Source of the DNA: Clostridiaceae bacterium
GTDB lineage: Bacteria; Bacillota; Clostridia; Acetivibrionales; Acetivibrionaceae
Direction: 5' to 3'
DNA: 33,442 bases
NCBI GenBank assembly: GCA_012519925.1
Contig: JAAYPF010000080.1
Span: forward strand, 1 to 33,442
Position 1 is the first letter of the stretch; every line of letters starts with the position of its first letter. The position numbers were made by a program, and so were the translations under genes. Below the pieces are notes generated by a model. That model searched no databases and was not told where the DNA came from. It saw only the letters and a program-made list of their open reading frames with translations. Of the stretch, positions 23,722 to 32,400 are shown piece after piece.

Positions 23722-25386
23722 TCACAAGATGCCGTCGTCTATTTGAATGTCTTTCGTAGCATCAACAATGGCTTTGTCTTGAACATGCTCACCCAATTGT
23801 TCAAGAGTAGAAGCAAGTTTGGCTAGTTCTTTTCGCTCATTAAGCTCAGCATCTTCTATCGCTTTGTTTGCTTTTTTAATATTAATATTATACACTATAC
23901 CTAAAAATTGAACAGCAATCAATGGGGTTACAGAAATAAATGCAATAATTCCGAAACCATTTACTAAAATTGATTGCCCACCAGAACTAGATGTGGTAGC
24001 CACGGCTTGTGCTACTCCAAGAGTGAGGGGAGTCAGGAAAGCAGAGGTTAAGGCACCTCCTGAAACACCACCCGAATCAAATGCCAGTCCCACAAATAGC
24101 TTCGGTGAAAATGCCATCATGGAAAGTGCAACAATATATAGAGGGACTAAAAACCATAATATATGAACCTCTGTCAAAATCTTTATCATAGCAAGTAAAG
24201 AGGCGAAACCAATACCTATGGCAAGTGTCATGCGAATTGTTGTCTTCTTAATATGACCGTTAGTTATTTCCTCTAACTGTTCGCCAAGCACTGTAACAGC
24301 AGGCTCTGATAAGGTGATAGCCGCACCTAAAATAAATCCAACAACCAGAAGTAGCCACTTAAACCATTCAGGGCGAGTAACATCTAAAAATATTTCACCA
24401 ATATATTTACCTGCAAAAGCAAATCCATAATCAATACCTGAGAGAAAAATTAATAGACCTATAAATACTACGATAGTCCCTAATAAAATAGTTACAAACT
24501 CCTTTTTAGGTTGTTTGATTAGGAAAAATTGAAAGGGCAAAAACACTAATATAACCGGTAAAAGGGCCAAAATTACTCCCCATAGATTGCCGATAATAAT
24601 CTCGCCTAATGTCCCAGTAGTACCAGGAGAATACAGCTGTTCGGGAGGGAATACGCCACCGTAACGAGCATTAAGTATTATTCCATATATAGATAATGAA
24701 AGAATGGGACCTACCGAAGCAAGACCGATAATTCCAAAACTGTCATCATTACTTTTGTGTTTGGACATACTAACGGAAACACCTAGACCAAGAGCTAGAA
24801 TGAATGGTACTGAAATGTCTCCTGTTGTTGCTCCACTGCCGTCAAAAGCTAAAGCAATAAATTTATCAGGAACAAATATAAGCGTTATGAAAGTAATGAC
24901 ATAAAGGACTAAAAATACTACTTTAATATTTAAGTCCTTCATTATTCTATAGAGTGAAAAGGCAACCATAGCACCGATTCCAAAACCCATAATCCAGATA
25001 AATACAGTTTGATTAATGATGGGCATAATCATATTTGTCTGTTTTGCTAAAACAGTTAATGCAGGCTCAGCAACCGTAGCAAGCAGACCAAAAACAAGTC
25101 CGAAAAAGATAATAAAGGTTACCTTTTTAAGCTTTACTAAAGAACCACCAACTAGCTTTCCTATAGGGAGGATGCTAATATTTAATCCGTCCAAAAACAA
25201 TGTTTGACCAAGAACTACACTAGTATAACCAACAATTAGTTTAATATAGTCAGACATGTTTTCTAAAGGTGCTATAAAACAACAGACAATAATCATAATT
25301 GCTGCAAGAGGTAGTGATGATATAAAAACTTCCTTTAACGTGGAAGCAAAAATTGTAAACTTACTTTTCAGGTTGATTTTATTCAT
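23722..25386 (-). CDS. DUF1538 family membrane protein with internal duplication, putative transporter
   Basis: A 554-aa polytopic membrane protein (about a dozen hydrophobic segments) built of two homologous halves. LLATVAEPALTVLAKQ in half one matches AITLSEPAVTVLGEQ in half two, and FIALAFDGSGATTGDISVPF matches FVGLAFDSGGVSGGALTSAF. Repeated Gly-rich re-entrant-type motifs with acidic residues inside membrane halves are typical of secondary transporters and channels. DUF1538 itself has no known substrate. The last ~60 residues are a charged helical cytoplasmic tail (IEDAELNERKELAKLASTL). The start is ambiguous: ATG at 25386 is given, with a TTG at 25398 as alternative, and both have poor sites. 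It is the first gene of an operon with two P-II-like genes downstream. Confidence 0.82.
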   Translation of the reverse strand: MNKINLKSKFTIFASTLKEVFISSLPLAAIMIIVCCFIAPLENMSDYIKLIVGYTSVVLGQTLFLDGLNISILPIGKLVGGSLVKLKKVTFIIFFGLVFGLLATVAEPALTVLAKQTNMIMPIINQTVFIWIMGFGIGAMVAFSLYRIMKDLNIKVVFLVLYVITFITLIFVPDKFIALAFDGSGATTGDISVPFILALGLGVSVSMSKHKSNDDSFGIIGLASVGPILSLSIYGIILNARYGGVFPPEQLYSPGTTGTLGEIIIGNLWGVILALLPVILVFLPFQFFLIKQPKKEFVTILLGTIVVFIGLLIFLSGIDYGFAFAGKYIGEIFLDVTRPEWFKWLLLVVGFILGAAITLSEPAVTVLGEQLEEITNGHIKKTTIRMTLAIGIGFASLLAMIKILTEVHILWFLVPLYIVALSMMAFSPKLFVGLAFDSGGVSGGALTSAFLTPLTLGVAQAVATTSSSGGQSILVNGFGIIAFISVTPLIAVQFLGIVYNINIKKANKAIEDAELNERKELAKLASTLEQLGEHVQDKAIVDATKDIQIDDGIL

Positions 25387-25414
25387 TATAATATCCAATC
25401 TCTAATTATTTTTT

Positions 25415-25420
25415 ATTATA
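25415..25420 (-). promoter_or_regulatory. possible -10 of the DUF1538/P-II operon
   Basis: On minus, TATAAT at 25420-25415 lies about 30 nt before the start and is directly preceded by TG. No good -35 was found at 17-18 nt (AGTTTT or CAGTTT). Confidence 0.35.
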
Positions 25421-26169
25421 CATTTAAATTTTAATATAAAACTGAAAGATATTTAATTTATTCATATCCATCGATATAAAACTTAAGAGAATATTGATTA
25501 TATTTATATGTATGAATCAATAAGTATTTTATATACCCGATATTACCACCGAGAATTAGACGAGCTCTGTTACTATTTTGTTAGTAATATCGCATTTTAG
25601 GGTCACATGAACATTGAACAGAATCAAACGCCTTAAAAAATGTTTATACTCAGTGGATTTCATTCTATCTGCTCTAACTGATTATAATAGCTATTATTAG
25701 TCGTATCGTGCTTCAGCACTCAATGACTTGCTTTTTCGACCTCAAACATTTTTATAATACTAAAAATTGAATAATTAATCAAGTAATTTGATAATAAAAC
25801 CATTAATTCTAGTTGATTTTATTATTTATTTCCCAAACTAATATTATACATTCACGGAGATTTGTCTAACACTTATTGTATCTTACGAAGTAACAACTAC
25901 AATAGAAAACAAGTTATCTATGAACAAGTCAAATTTCTTGGTATTGTGTTAGGAAATGACAGTTTTTACAAAGTGACATCTGTCTATTTTTTCTTCTTCA
26001 AGTGAGATATCTGTCATGCAATTAGTGACAAAGGACACTTTGTTGAAGATAGTTCAAAGAAGTATAATAACTACCATTAGAACGTGAGATTGTTAATAAA
26101 ATTTTCAAACTCACATTAGGTTTTATATTTAATATGATATGGAGGAATCTATTTTTCAAAAGAAGGTGC
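25421..26169. other. intergenic region of about 750 bp with hairpins and IS-like repeats
   Basis: No credible gene is seen on either strand. Features noted: CGATATTAC (25538-25546) pairs with GTAATATCG (25584-25592). ATAATAAAA (25791-25799) pairs with TTTTATTAT (25817-25825). A small GTGCT/AGCAC hairpin lies near 25710. Two imperfect 16-17-nt direct repeats lie at 25969-26015. Confidence 0.5.
25969..26015. repeat. imperfect direct repeats, possible relic of an IS end
   Basis: CAAAGTGACATCTGTC (25969-25984) is echoed by CAAGTGAGATATCTGTC (25999-26015), with a further AGTGACAAAGGACAC at 26024. Multiple AGTGACA-type repeats are a known feature of IS21-family ends. No transposase remains, so this is only a suggestion. 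Confidence 0.3.
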
Positions 26170-26532
26170 TTAGCCTTTGTTAAAGATTGTCATGCTTAAG
26201 AGTGTTATGAGTTCATCGGTAGTGATATTTAACCTATTTGCTTCGGCGGTAAATTCATCAAGAGTAGTTCCAACAAAGGCTTTCTTTCTACGTTCAAAAA
26301 TTTTTTCCCTTGCATTCTCCGCTACGCACATACCAATCCCCGGGCGTTTGTAGAGTATTCCGTCCTCGGCTAAACGGCTAATTGCCTTGACAGCCGTAGT
26401 CGGATTTACGTTGTATACGCGGGAAATTTGCGTGGTAGAGATGATAAGATCATCATCCGTGTATGTTCCGTCTAATATGCTGTTTTCAATAATTGTCTGA
26501 ATTTGTATAAATACAGGCTGACTGGCATTCAC
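26170..26532 (-). CDS. GntR-family (YtrA subfamily) transcriptional regulator
   Basis: A 120-aa regulator with an N-terminal winged helix (~8-75): PVFIQIQTIIENSILDGTY, then ISTTQISRVYNVNPTTAVKAISRL with the recognition helix, and GILYKRPGIGMCVAENAR. The short helical C-terminus (~40 aa) is the YtrA-type dimerisation tail, not a ligand-binding UTRA or FadR domain. The start is GTG at 26532, with GAGGGG about 8 nt upstream; the overlapping ATG is in another frame. YtrA-type genes usually lead an operon of ABC transporter genes, but here no gene follows for ~770 bp. The palindrome just upstream is its probable operator, implying autorepression. Confidence 0.9.
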   Translation of the reverse strand: MNASQPVFIQIQTIIENSILDGTYTDDDLIISTTQISRVYNVNPTTAVKAISRLAEDGILYKRPGIGMCVAENAREKIFERRKKAFVGTTLDEFTAEANRLNITTDELITLLSMTIFNKG

Positions 26533-26556
26533 TTAATCACCCCTCTTTCAAAACAT

Positions 26557-26579
26557 ATTGGTTAATGGCTATAACCAAT
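26557..26579. promoter_or_regulatory. palindromic operator for the GntR regulator
   Basis: ATTGGTTA (26557-26564) and TAACCAAT (26572-26579) form a perfect 8-bp inverted repeat around 7 nt. It lies between the promoter and the GTG start on the transcribed leader, the right place for autorepression. A second AACCAA half-site lies next to it at 26580-26585. Confidence 0.6.
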
Positions 26580-26589
26580 AACCAACAAC

Positions 26590-26618
26590 ATAATCGCATA
26601 TTACTTTACTAATGTCAA
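26590..26618 (-). promoter_or_regulatory. sigma-A promoter of the GntR regulator
   Basis: Reading on minus, a perfect TTGACA (26618-26613), a 17-nt spacer, then GATTAT (26595-26590). The operator begins about 10 nt downstream of the -10. Confidence 0.65.
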
Positions 26619-26821
26619 TAGGAGGAGCAGAAAAAAATCCCTAAGACGCGCTCTGAAATGGGAGTGGTTTTTCTAAACCAATTAAGGTAGGTAATGGTTG
26701 GAACTTTACAGACTATTTTCCTGGACGTTGGTTACCATAATATTTTAAGTGTCTTATTATACTTAAATACTAATTTACATGTTTATGCTCTATTAATAAA
26801 AACTTTGGAATGTAGAGTTCC

Positions 26822-26864
26822 TTCGTTAAGCCTCTTTCACTTCGTTTGAAAGGGGCTTAACGAA
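26822..26864. repeat. 18-bp near-perfect hairpin
   Basis: TTCGTTAAGCCTCTTTCA (26822-26839) pairs with TGAAAGGGGCTTAACGAA (26847-26864), with one T-G wobble around a 7-nt loop. There is no T-run on either side, so it is not a standard terminator. Confidence 0.7.
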
Positions 26865-26931
26865 ATTCATAATTCCGAATTCGAGAGTTGTTGCCAAGCT
26901 TTGATTGCCTTTTTTACAGCTTACTTAATAT

Positions 26932-27000
26932 TTAAGTTGATTTAAGAACCCAGTTCTTCTTTCCATCAATTTCAAAGATAAACTCATGACCAAAATTATT
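26932..27000 (-). pseudogene. short C-terminal gene remnant
   Basis: 23 codons between two stops read NNFGHEFIFEIDGKKN then WVLKST and stop. The alternation of hydrophobic and charged residues looks like the last strands of a real protein, but the piece is too short to assign. A ribosome-site-like AAAGGAG lies upstream in another frame. Confidence 0.25.
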
Positions 27001-27145
27001 TTATTTGCTCCTTTCAATGAGTTCTAATTAGTTATATAATCATGGCATATAACTGTTAAACTGAGAAAGTTGCTTTTGTTTTGTATACAGCCGGTAAAAA
27101 TCAGTAATTATAGAGTTGACTTATCTACTAAACCACTGATTTATA

Positions 27146-28702
27146 CTAATCTATAGGTATGTATGCAGACATAAATATTTCTTCAACAGTGCCATCCTCT
27201 TTAAAGCGGATAGTCATATAATCATCGCATAAAGGGATATATCCAAGGTTATACCATTCTTTTGTATCAATAGAACGGTACAAGTAGTAGGTCCATTCAC
27301 TGTCATTGTTATCTTTTTTGTTTGGAATACCATATAATTCAAGTACTCTCTTAGCTGAATCGCCAACTTTAAGTCCTTGATTTGTAATGTTTTTAGGTGA
27401 TATCGCTCTAATACCGCAAATCATATAGTTATTTACATTTACATCAAGATTATTTATAGTACATCTTAAACTGATTGGATCACTTACTTTATCAACCAAT
27501 CCTTTGTTTATAAAGTTGTCTATTCCACGAGACAATACAATATCACCAAATCCCATTTCCCAAGAGTAATTTAATTTGAGATCACTTTCTAGACTTTTTG
27601 TATAACGTTCGTTAATTTTTTCATCAGTTTTGTTCCATACTCCTTTATCATACCTGAAGGATTCTATTACCTGAGCGACTTCGGAATATCTGCTCTCAAC
27701 GGTACCGTTTATATATCCTATATCAGAAATATATACACTAATACTGTTTACAAGTTCTAAATAATCCTTTTTAGCATCGGATTTTTTTATGTTGATAAAG
27801 GATTGCTGATTAAACAAGGACCTTTCTCCGTTGGAACTGTTTATATCAATGATTTTCCTAAGAGTAGGTGTAAGATAACATCCAATTTCAAGGGCTCCGA
27901 TATTAATAACTGCTTTATCCTCATTAAGGCTATATTTAATTTCTCCTTTGTATTGCGACTCTGGAGGATTGATGTTATTGCCATTATTGCTTTCGAAAAT
28001 TTTATAGTCAGAATCAGATCTGGCAAGTATTTTAAGGTCTCCTTCATCTAACTGTATGGCCTCGATGGTTGAGAACTCGCCCTGTATAATTTCATTACAA
28101 AGGATTTCTCCGCTATCAGGCTTATAAACAACCAACCTATTTGGAAAGTATACACCATTATATAAGATAACATTTTCAATTTTTCCGTCTTTATCTATAT
28201 CCCTTTCTAGACGCATTGATGGAGACGACCTGTATTGCTTTTCATTATCATTAATCCATATATTGGTTAGTTTATCATGTTCGTTGTATACGAGCTTAAT
28301 ATCCTTATATATTTGATCTGAATATGTATATATTTTTCCTAAATAGGCGTCTGACACTGAATAATTGTTTCCCATCTCTTCCAAAACCTGCTTCTTGTCT
28401 TTGAAGAAAATATCTAGGACTTCAGGATTTACAGGATTCATGAAGTCTATGGAAGGAATGCTTTTGTTACCGTCAAAATTAGCGTCTGTTTCGGTATTGT
28501 TTAATTCTGTTTCTGGGGTTGTAGTTGGTATAGAAGCTGTTACGGCTGACTGTTCTTTTGTGTTTGGAGAAGGAGAGCTGTTGGCAGTGGCTATACCCGT
28601 TATTGGTGAAGGTTCGAGATCATTATTGGATGTTTTTTCCGTACATGAAGACAGAATAATCATTAAAAAACAAATAAATATCATAAATTGTGTCGTTTTC
28701 AT
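27146..28702 (-). CDS. large lipoprotein of unknown function
   Basis: A 518-aa predicted lipoprotein. A hydrophobic signal peptide ends in LSSC with lipidated C20. Residues ~21-75 are a Thr/Ser/Pro/Asn-rich linker. The rest is a mostly beta folded region. It includes ERDIDKDGKIENVILYNG, which resembles a calcium-binding FG-GAP/VCBS-type loop followed by VVYKPDSGEIL. The C-terminal ~100 residues include GLKVGDSAKRVLELYGIPN and a closing IRFKEDGTVEEIFMS, a pattern often seen in small lipoprotein domains that assess sequence-unrelated substrates. No family was firmly recognised. The ATG at 28702 has GGAGGG 5 nt upstream; a TTG at 28720 lies before that site. It is divergent from the dockerin-cohesin gene, and both are exported. 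Confidence 0.75.
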   Translation of the reverse strand: MKTTQFMIFICFLMIILSSCTEKTSNNDLEPSPITGIATANSSPSPNTKEQSAVTASIPTTTPETELNNTETDANFDGNKSIPSIDFMNPVNPEVLDIFFKDKKQVLEEMGNNYSVSDAYLGKIYTYSDQIYKDIKLVYNEHDKLTNIWINDNEKQYRSSPSMRLERDIDKDGKIENVILYNGVYFPNRLVVYKPDSGEILCNEIIQGEFSTIEAIQLDEGDLKILARSDSDYKIFESNNGNNINPPESQYKGEIKYSLNEDKAVINIGALEIGCYLTPTLRKIIDINSSNGERSLFNQQSFINIKKSDAKKDYLELVNSISVYISDIGYINGTVESRYSEVAQVIESFRYDKGVWNKTDEKINERYTKSLESDLKLNYSWEMGFGDIVLSRGIDNFINKGLVDKVSDPISLRCTINNLDVNVNNYMICGIRAISPKNITNQGLKVGDSAKRVLELYGIPNKKDNNDSEWTYYLYRSIDTKEWYNLGYIPLCDDYMTIRFKEDGTVEEIFMSAYIPID

Positions 28703-28765
28703 TTTTACCCTCCATAACAAAAGCTTAGTTTTAGCAATCTTTTAACTATCATAATTTTATCTTAC

Positions 28766-28793
28766 TTTATAATTGGTTATTTATCATCTACAA
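28766..28793 (-). promoter_or_regulatory. promoter of the lipoprotein gene
   Basis: Reading on minus, TTGTAG (28793-28788), a 16-nt spacer, then TATAAA (28771-28766). This gives a leader of about 55 nt. Confidence 0.55.
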
Positions 28794-29258
28794 TCCGTTT
28801 TCTGTCAGTATTCTTTAATGCTTACCACAATTTTCACACAACTCAACTCTAAAAGGCTTTGTAGCAAAAAAACGACCTTAAAAAAGTTCGTTATAAACGA
28901 TAGCCACATTTTATCATATTTTTCAAAGACAGCCAAGCCCTAAAGAAAATCGTACCATTAATCCAGCATACAATTTAGAGCATATACAAAAATCTTTTCT
29001 TTGAGGATATTTTGCAATTAGTTGGATAAATACTGGATTTAATGTTTATTGTGGCGAGGCAATATCGAGCTTTTGAACCTTTGAGAATTCAGAATCATGA
29101 CCCACCCATCTATTTCAAAATACAATAACATTTTATATTGACCACTTCATTGTTAATTGGAAATAATGAAAAGTAAGCAATTCTATCTGCATGTATACTT
29201 TCAATGTAGATTTTATGTAGTTGAAGTATTTGATATAAAAAGGTAAGGTGTAAAGCAG
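28794..29258. other. divergent intergenic region
   Basis: About 465 bp between the lipoprotein promoter and the leader of the cellulosomal gene. No credible gene was found. It contains AT-rich stretches and a small imperfect AACGAC/GTTCGTT fold near 28870-28892, with no recognisable riboswitch. Confidence 0.45.
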
Positions 29259-29393
29259 ATGGCAGTAAATCTTTATCAAAAAAACGGTGTATTCAGCTGC
29301 AAGCTCTTTGCGGTTTTGTTTCGGTTTTTATATATTTTTATGTTTGTTTTTATGGATATGCATGGTATAATTGATCGGAAAATCAAAAAGTGA
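29259..29393 (+). CDS. possible 44-aa small membrane protein or leader peptide
   Basis: ATG at 29259 opens a 44-codon frame: MAVNLYQKNGVFSCKLFAV then a hydrophobic stretch LFRFLYIFMFVFMDM and a basic end DRKIKK. It has one membrane-spanning segment. AAGGTG lies 8 nt upstream, a modest ribosome binding site. The frame ends 25 nt before the start of the large dockerin gene and overlaps the -10 at 29366. It may be a leader peptide or chance in AT-rich DNA. Confidence 0.3.
   Translation: MAVNLYQKNGVFSCKLFAVLFRFLYIFMFVFMDMHGIIDRKIKK
29363..29371 (+). promoter_or_regulatory. extended -10 promoter of the dockerin-cohesin gene
   Basis: TGGTATAAT is an extended -10 with a weak TTGTTT 16 nt before the TATAAT. 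Transcription would start near 29378, giving a leader of about 40 nt. Confidence 0.5.
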
Positions 29394-29418
29394 AAAAATT
29401 CCAGAAGGAGTAACAAGA

Positions 29419-32400
29419 ATGTACAAGAAGAAAAATGTAACTAAGTTGGTAATTTTGTGGGTATTTATAGCCCAAATCTTATTTACGAATGTATTTAGTT
29501 TATCAGTGTTAGCTACAGAATCAGTTTCTTATCCGGTATTTGAGACTGTACCCACAACAACATCAGCCATTGAATCAAAGCTTATTGGTGATGTTAATGA
29601 TGATGGAGAAATAGACAGTATAGATTTTGCACTCATGAGAATGGTTCTGCTTGGATTAAAAAGTAGCTTTCCAGTTGTCAATGGTGAATGGGCTTCCGAT
29701 GTAGACGGAAATGGGCTGTTCAACAGTATAGATTTTGCTTATATGCGAAAGTTTTTGTTAGGTTATATAAGTGTATTCCCTGCAGTGTCAAAACCAACAC
29801 CAACTACTACCCCGACTGTTGTTTCAGAGGTCAGCATTTCTTTAGAAAACCAACCTACAAGAAAAGGGGATATAATTACCGCTTCAATAAATATCGGTGA
29901 AATATCAAATCTTGCGGGTTATGGACTAAACATTAAATACAATTCCGATGTGCTAAAACCTGTGGACAGCACAACTAAAAATCCTTATGAAGAAGATACG
30001 ATTCCAAAAATTGGAGATGTTCTTGCAGACACGAATTATGAATATGTAACTATGGCTCGTCATGACCTGAATGAAGGAATTCTTAGCTTTGGAAGAACAG
30101 TTAAAGACCTTGATGAATATAGAAATAAGGGCAATGCAGTTGTAAAGGGAGTACTTGCTGAAATATCTTTTGAAGTGTTGGAAGTTGCAGACGTCAAAAT
30201 AGAAGTTGCAGATGATATAGACAACAAATACTGGAGGGCTGGTGCATATATAAACAAAAAAGGTGTTCAATTTTTTGATTTAAATGGAGACAGCATTGAT
30301 GTAAAAAGTACAGCTTCAGTAAACAATGTCGATTCCTCAACGGTTGACAATAATGACTTGAACTCGGGATCAACAGAAATTAAAGATTTACAGGAACACA
30401 CGGTCGAAGGATATATTGGAACTTTAGAAGCTCAAGACTTCAATATTGAAATATTCAATGATGAAAAAAATATTATAGGCAGTAGCAACACAGATGAAAA
30501 GGGATACTTCCAAATAAAATATACTCCAGATTCATATGAGCTTGTTACTTTAAAAATAAGCAAAGAAGGATATTTAAGCCGATTTGTTAATATTCCAGTG
30601 GGAATGAAGGGTGTTCAGCTAGGTACTAAAGACAGTCCCCTTGATATGTGGATTGGTGAAACAAACGGTGATTGTATAATAGATATTAATGATATTATGT
30701 ATATGGTAAGGAACTCAGATGAAGAAAAGATTCAAAAAACATTAAGCAATTACAATAGAGTTCCTGACGACTATTGTTTAGAGATAATTCTTACATGCGA
30801 TAGTGACAGTATTAACGGTGATATTAATATCCTAAAAAACACTGTATTTGATGTCAACAAGAAAAAATTATTTGCAAGTAACTTGGAAAATGCAGGGAGC
30901 ATATATCTAAGGGGTGGAGAAATACATTTAAGTGGAGATTATGAACAAGGAATAAATGTATTATCTATACAAGCATCCTTAATTGACATGCAGAACGGAA
31001 AAATGGAAGTAAACGGTAATGTTAAAATGGATGCGGGCACAATGTATATAAATGGTGGAGACCTCCATGTAAAAGGAGAATATCATTTAAAAAACAATGC
31101 GGTTCTAAAAATGACACAAAACAATGATTATGTGATTATAGAAGGAAATACATTTATATACACCAAGACCAATTATGACAATTGTCTTACAGCAGGAATA
31201 CTCGAACTTAAGGGCGATTTCACCATAAACTCAACGCCTAACAATAATGTATTCGAAGCATACGGTACTCACAAAACAGTTCTTTCAGGAAAAAAAGGTC
31301 AGACAATTAATATGGAAAATGGTCATAGACCGCATACATTTAACACTTTGATTTTATTAGAGTCTGAGGAACATTATAACTTTATTCCTCCTAATAAAGA
31401 ATTCTGGAAAGAAATGCTCGACCATATCCCGGTTATGCCTACAGAACCTGAGGCACCAAATTTAACAGGTGTTTGGCATAATAATACTGCAAGGCTCTAT
31501 TGGTCAAAAACAGATTACGCAGATAGATATAATGTATACAGAAGCAGTATGGACGGAGGACCATATTACAATATAGCTGAAAACCACTTGAGAAAAGATT
31601 TCATTGATGTTGATGTGAAAGAAGGAAATAAATATTATTATGTTGTTGAAGCAGTAAATCGGTATGGAGTAAGTAATTATTCAAATCAGATTATGTTAAA
31701 TAGTGAAGTGGTTTATGATATAGAAACGATCGATATGGATGCAGACTATTCAGGGGACGGACTTACTAACGGGGAAGCATTGGAACATGGAACCAATATA
31801 TTCAAATGGGATACTGATGAGGATGGCATATCAGATTATGATGAAATATATGTATATGGAACAGATCCTTTAAGTCCTGATACAAGTGGCGATGGAATTT
31901 ATGATGGAGCAGCGTTGATGCTTGGATTAGAACCATTAGAAAGTCATGAAGGAGTTGAAACTTGTAAAACTGCATTATCGTCAGATGGCAGAGTTGAAGT
32001 AACTGCATGGGGGGATGGAAATGTAATAATGTCACCGTTGCAGGTATGGGATTCTGACAATATGATTCTAGCCAATTTAGAGGGCATTGTTGGAAAGCCT
32101 GTAGAAATAACCAACGGAGGATTCCCAATTAAATATGCTGAAATTAGAATTTCATACAATAGGGAAGATTTAGGGGATATATCCGAGGATGAACTGACCA
32201 TATTCCATGCGAATGCTGAAACTCAAATGTTAGAAGAAATAGATGATGTACGGGTGGATAAAGACAATCAGGTGGTAATCGGTACAACAACGCACTTCAG
32301 CCCTTTCTTTATAGGTTCAATGCAGCTGAATAAGGTATTGGCTTCGGAGATTGTATTTGCATTGGATCGATCTGGGAGTATGGCAAACAATGACAAAAAC

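Larger units (their letters stand above)
26619..27145. other. intergenic region of about 530 bp
   Basis: It contains the long hairpin at 26822-26864 and a short coding-like remnant on minus at 26932-27000 (frame ending GHEFIFEIDGKKNWVLKST, bounded by stops). The remainder shows no gene and no terminator with a clear T-run after the lipoprotein gene. Confidence 0.45.

Noticed and set aside
28365-28745. 126-codon plus frame
   Set aside because: It is antisense to the lipoprotein signal peptide and linker; the low-complexity linker explains the open frame.
29240-29340. Riboswitch in the leader of the dockerin-cohesin gene
   Set aside because: I looked for c-di-GMP and other common aptamer cores and found no matching conserved sequence or paired stems.
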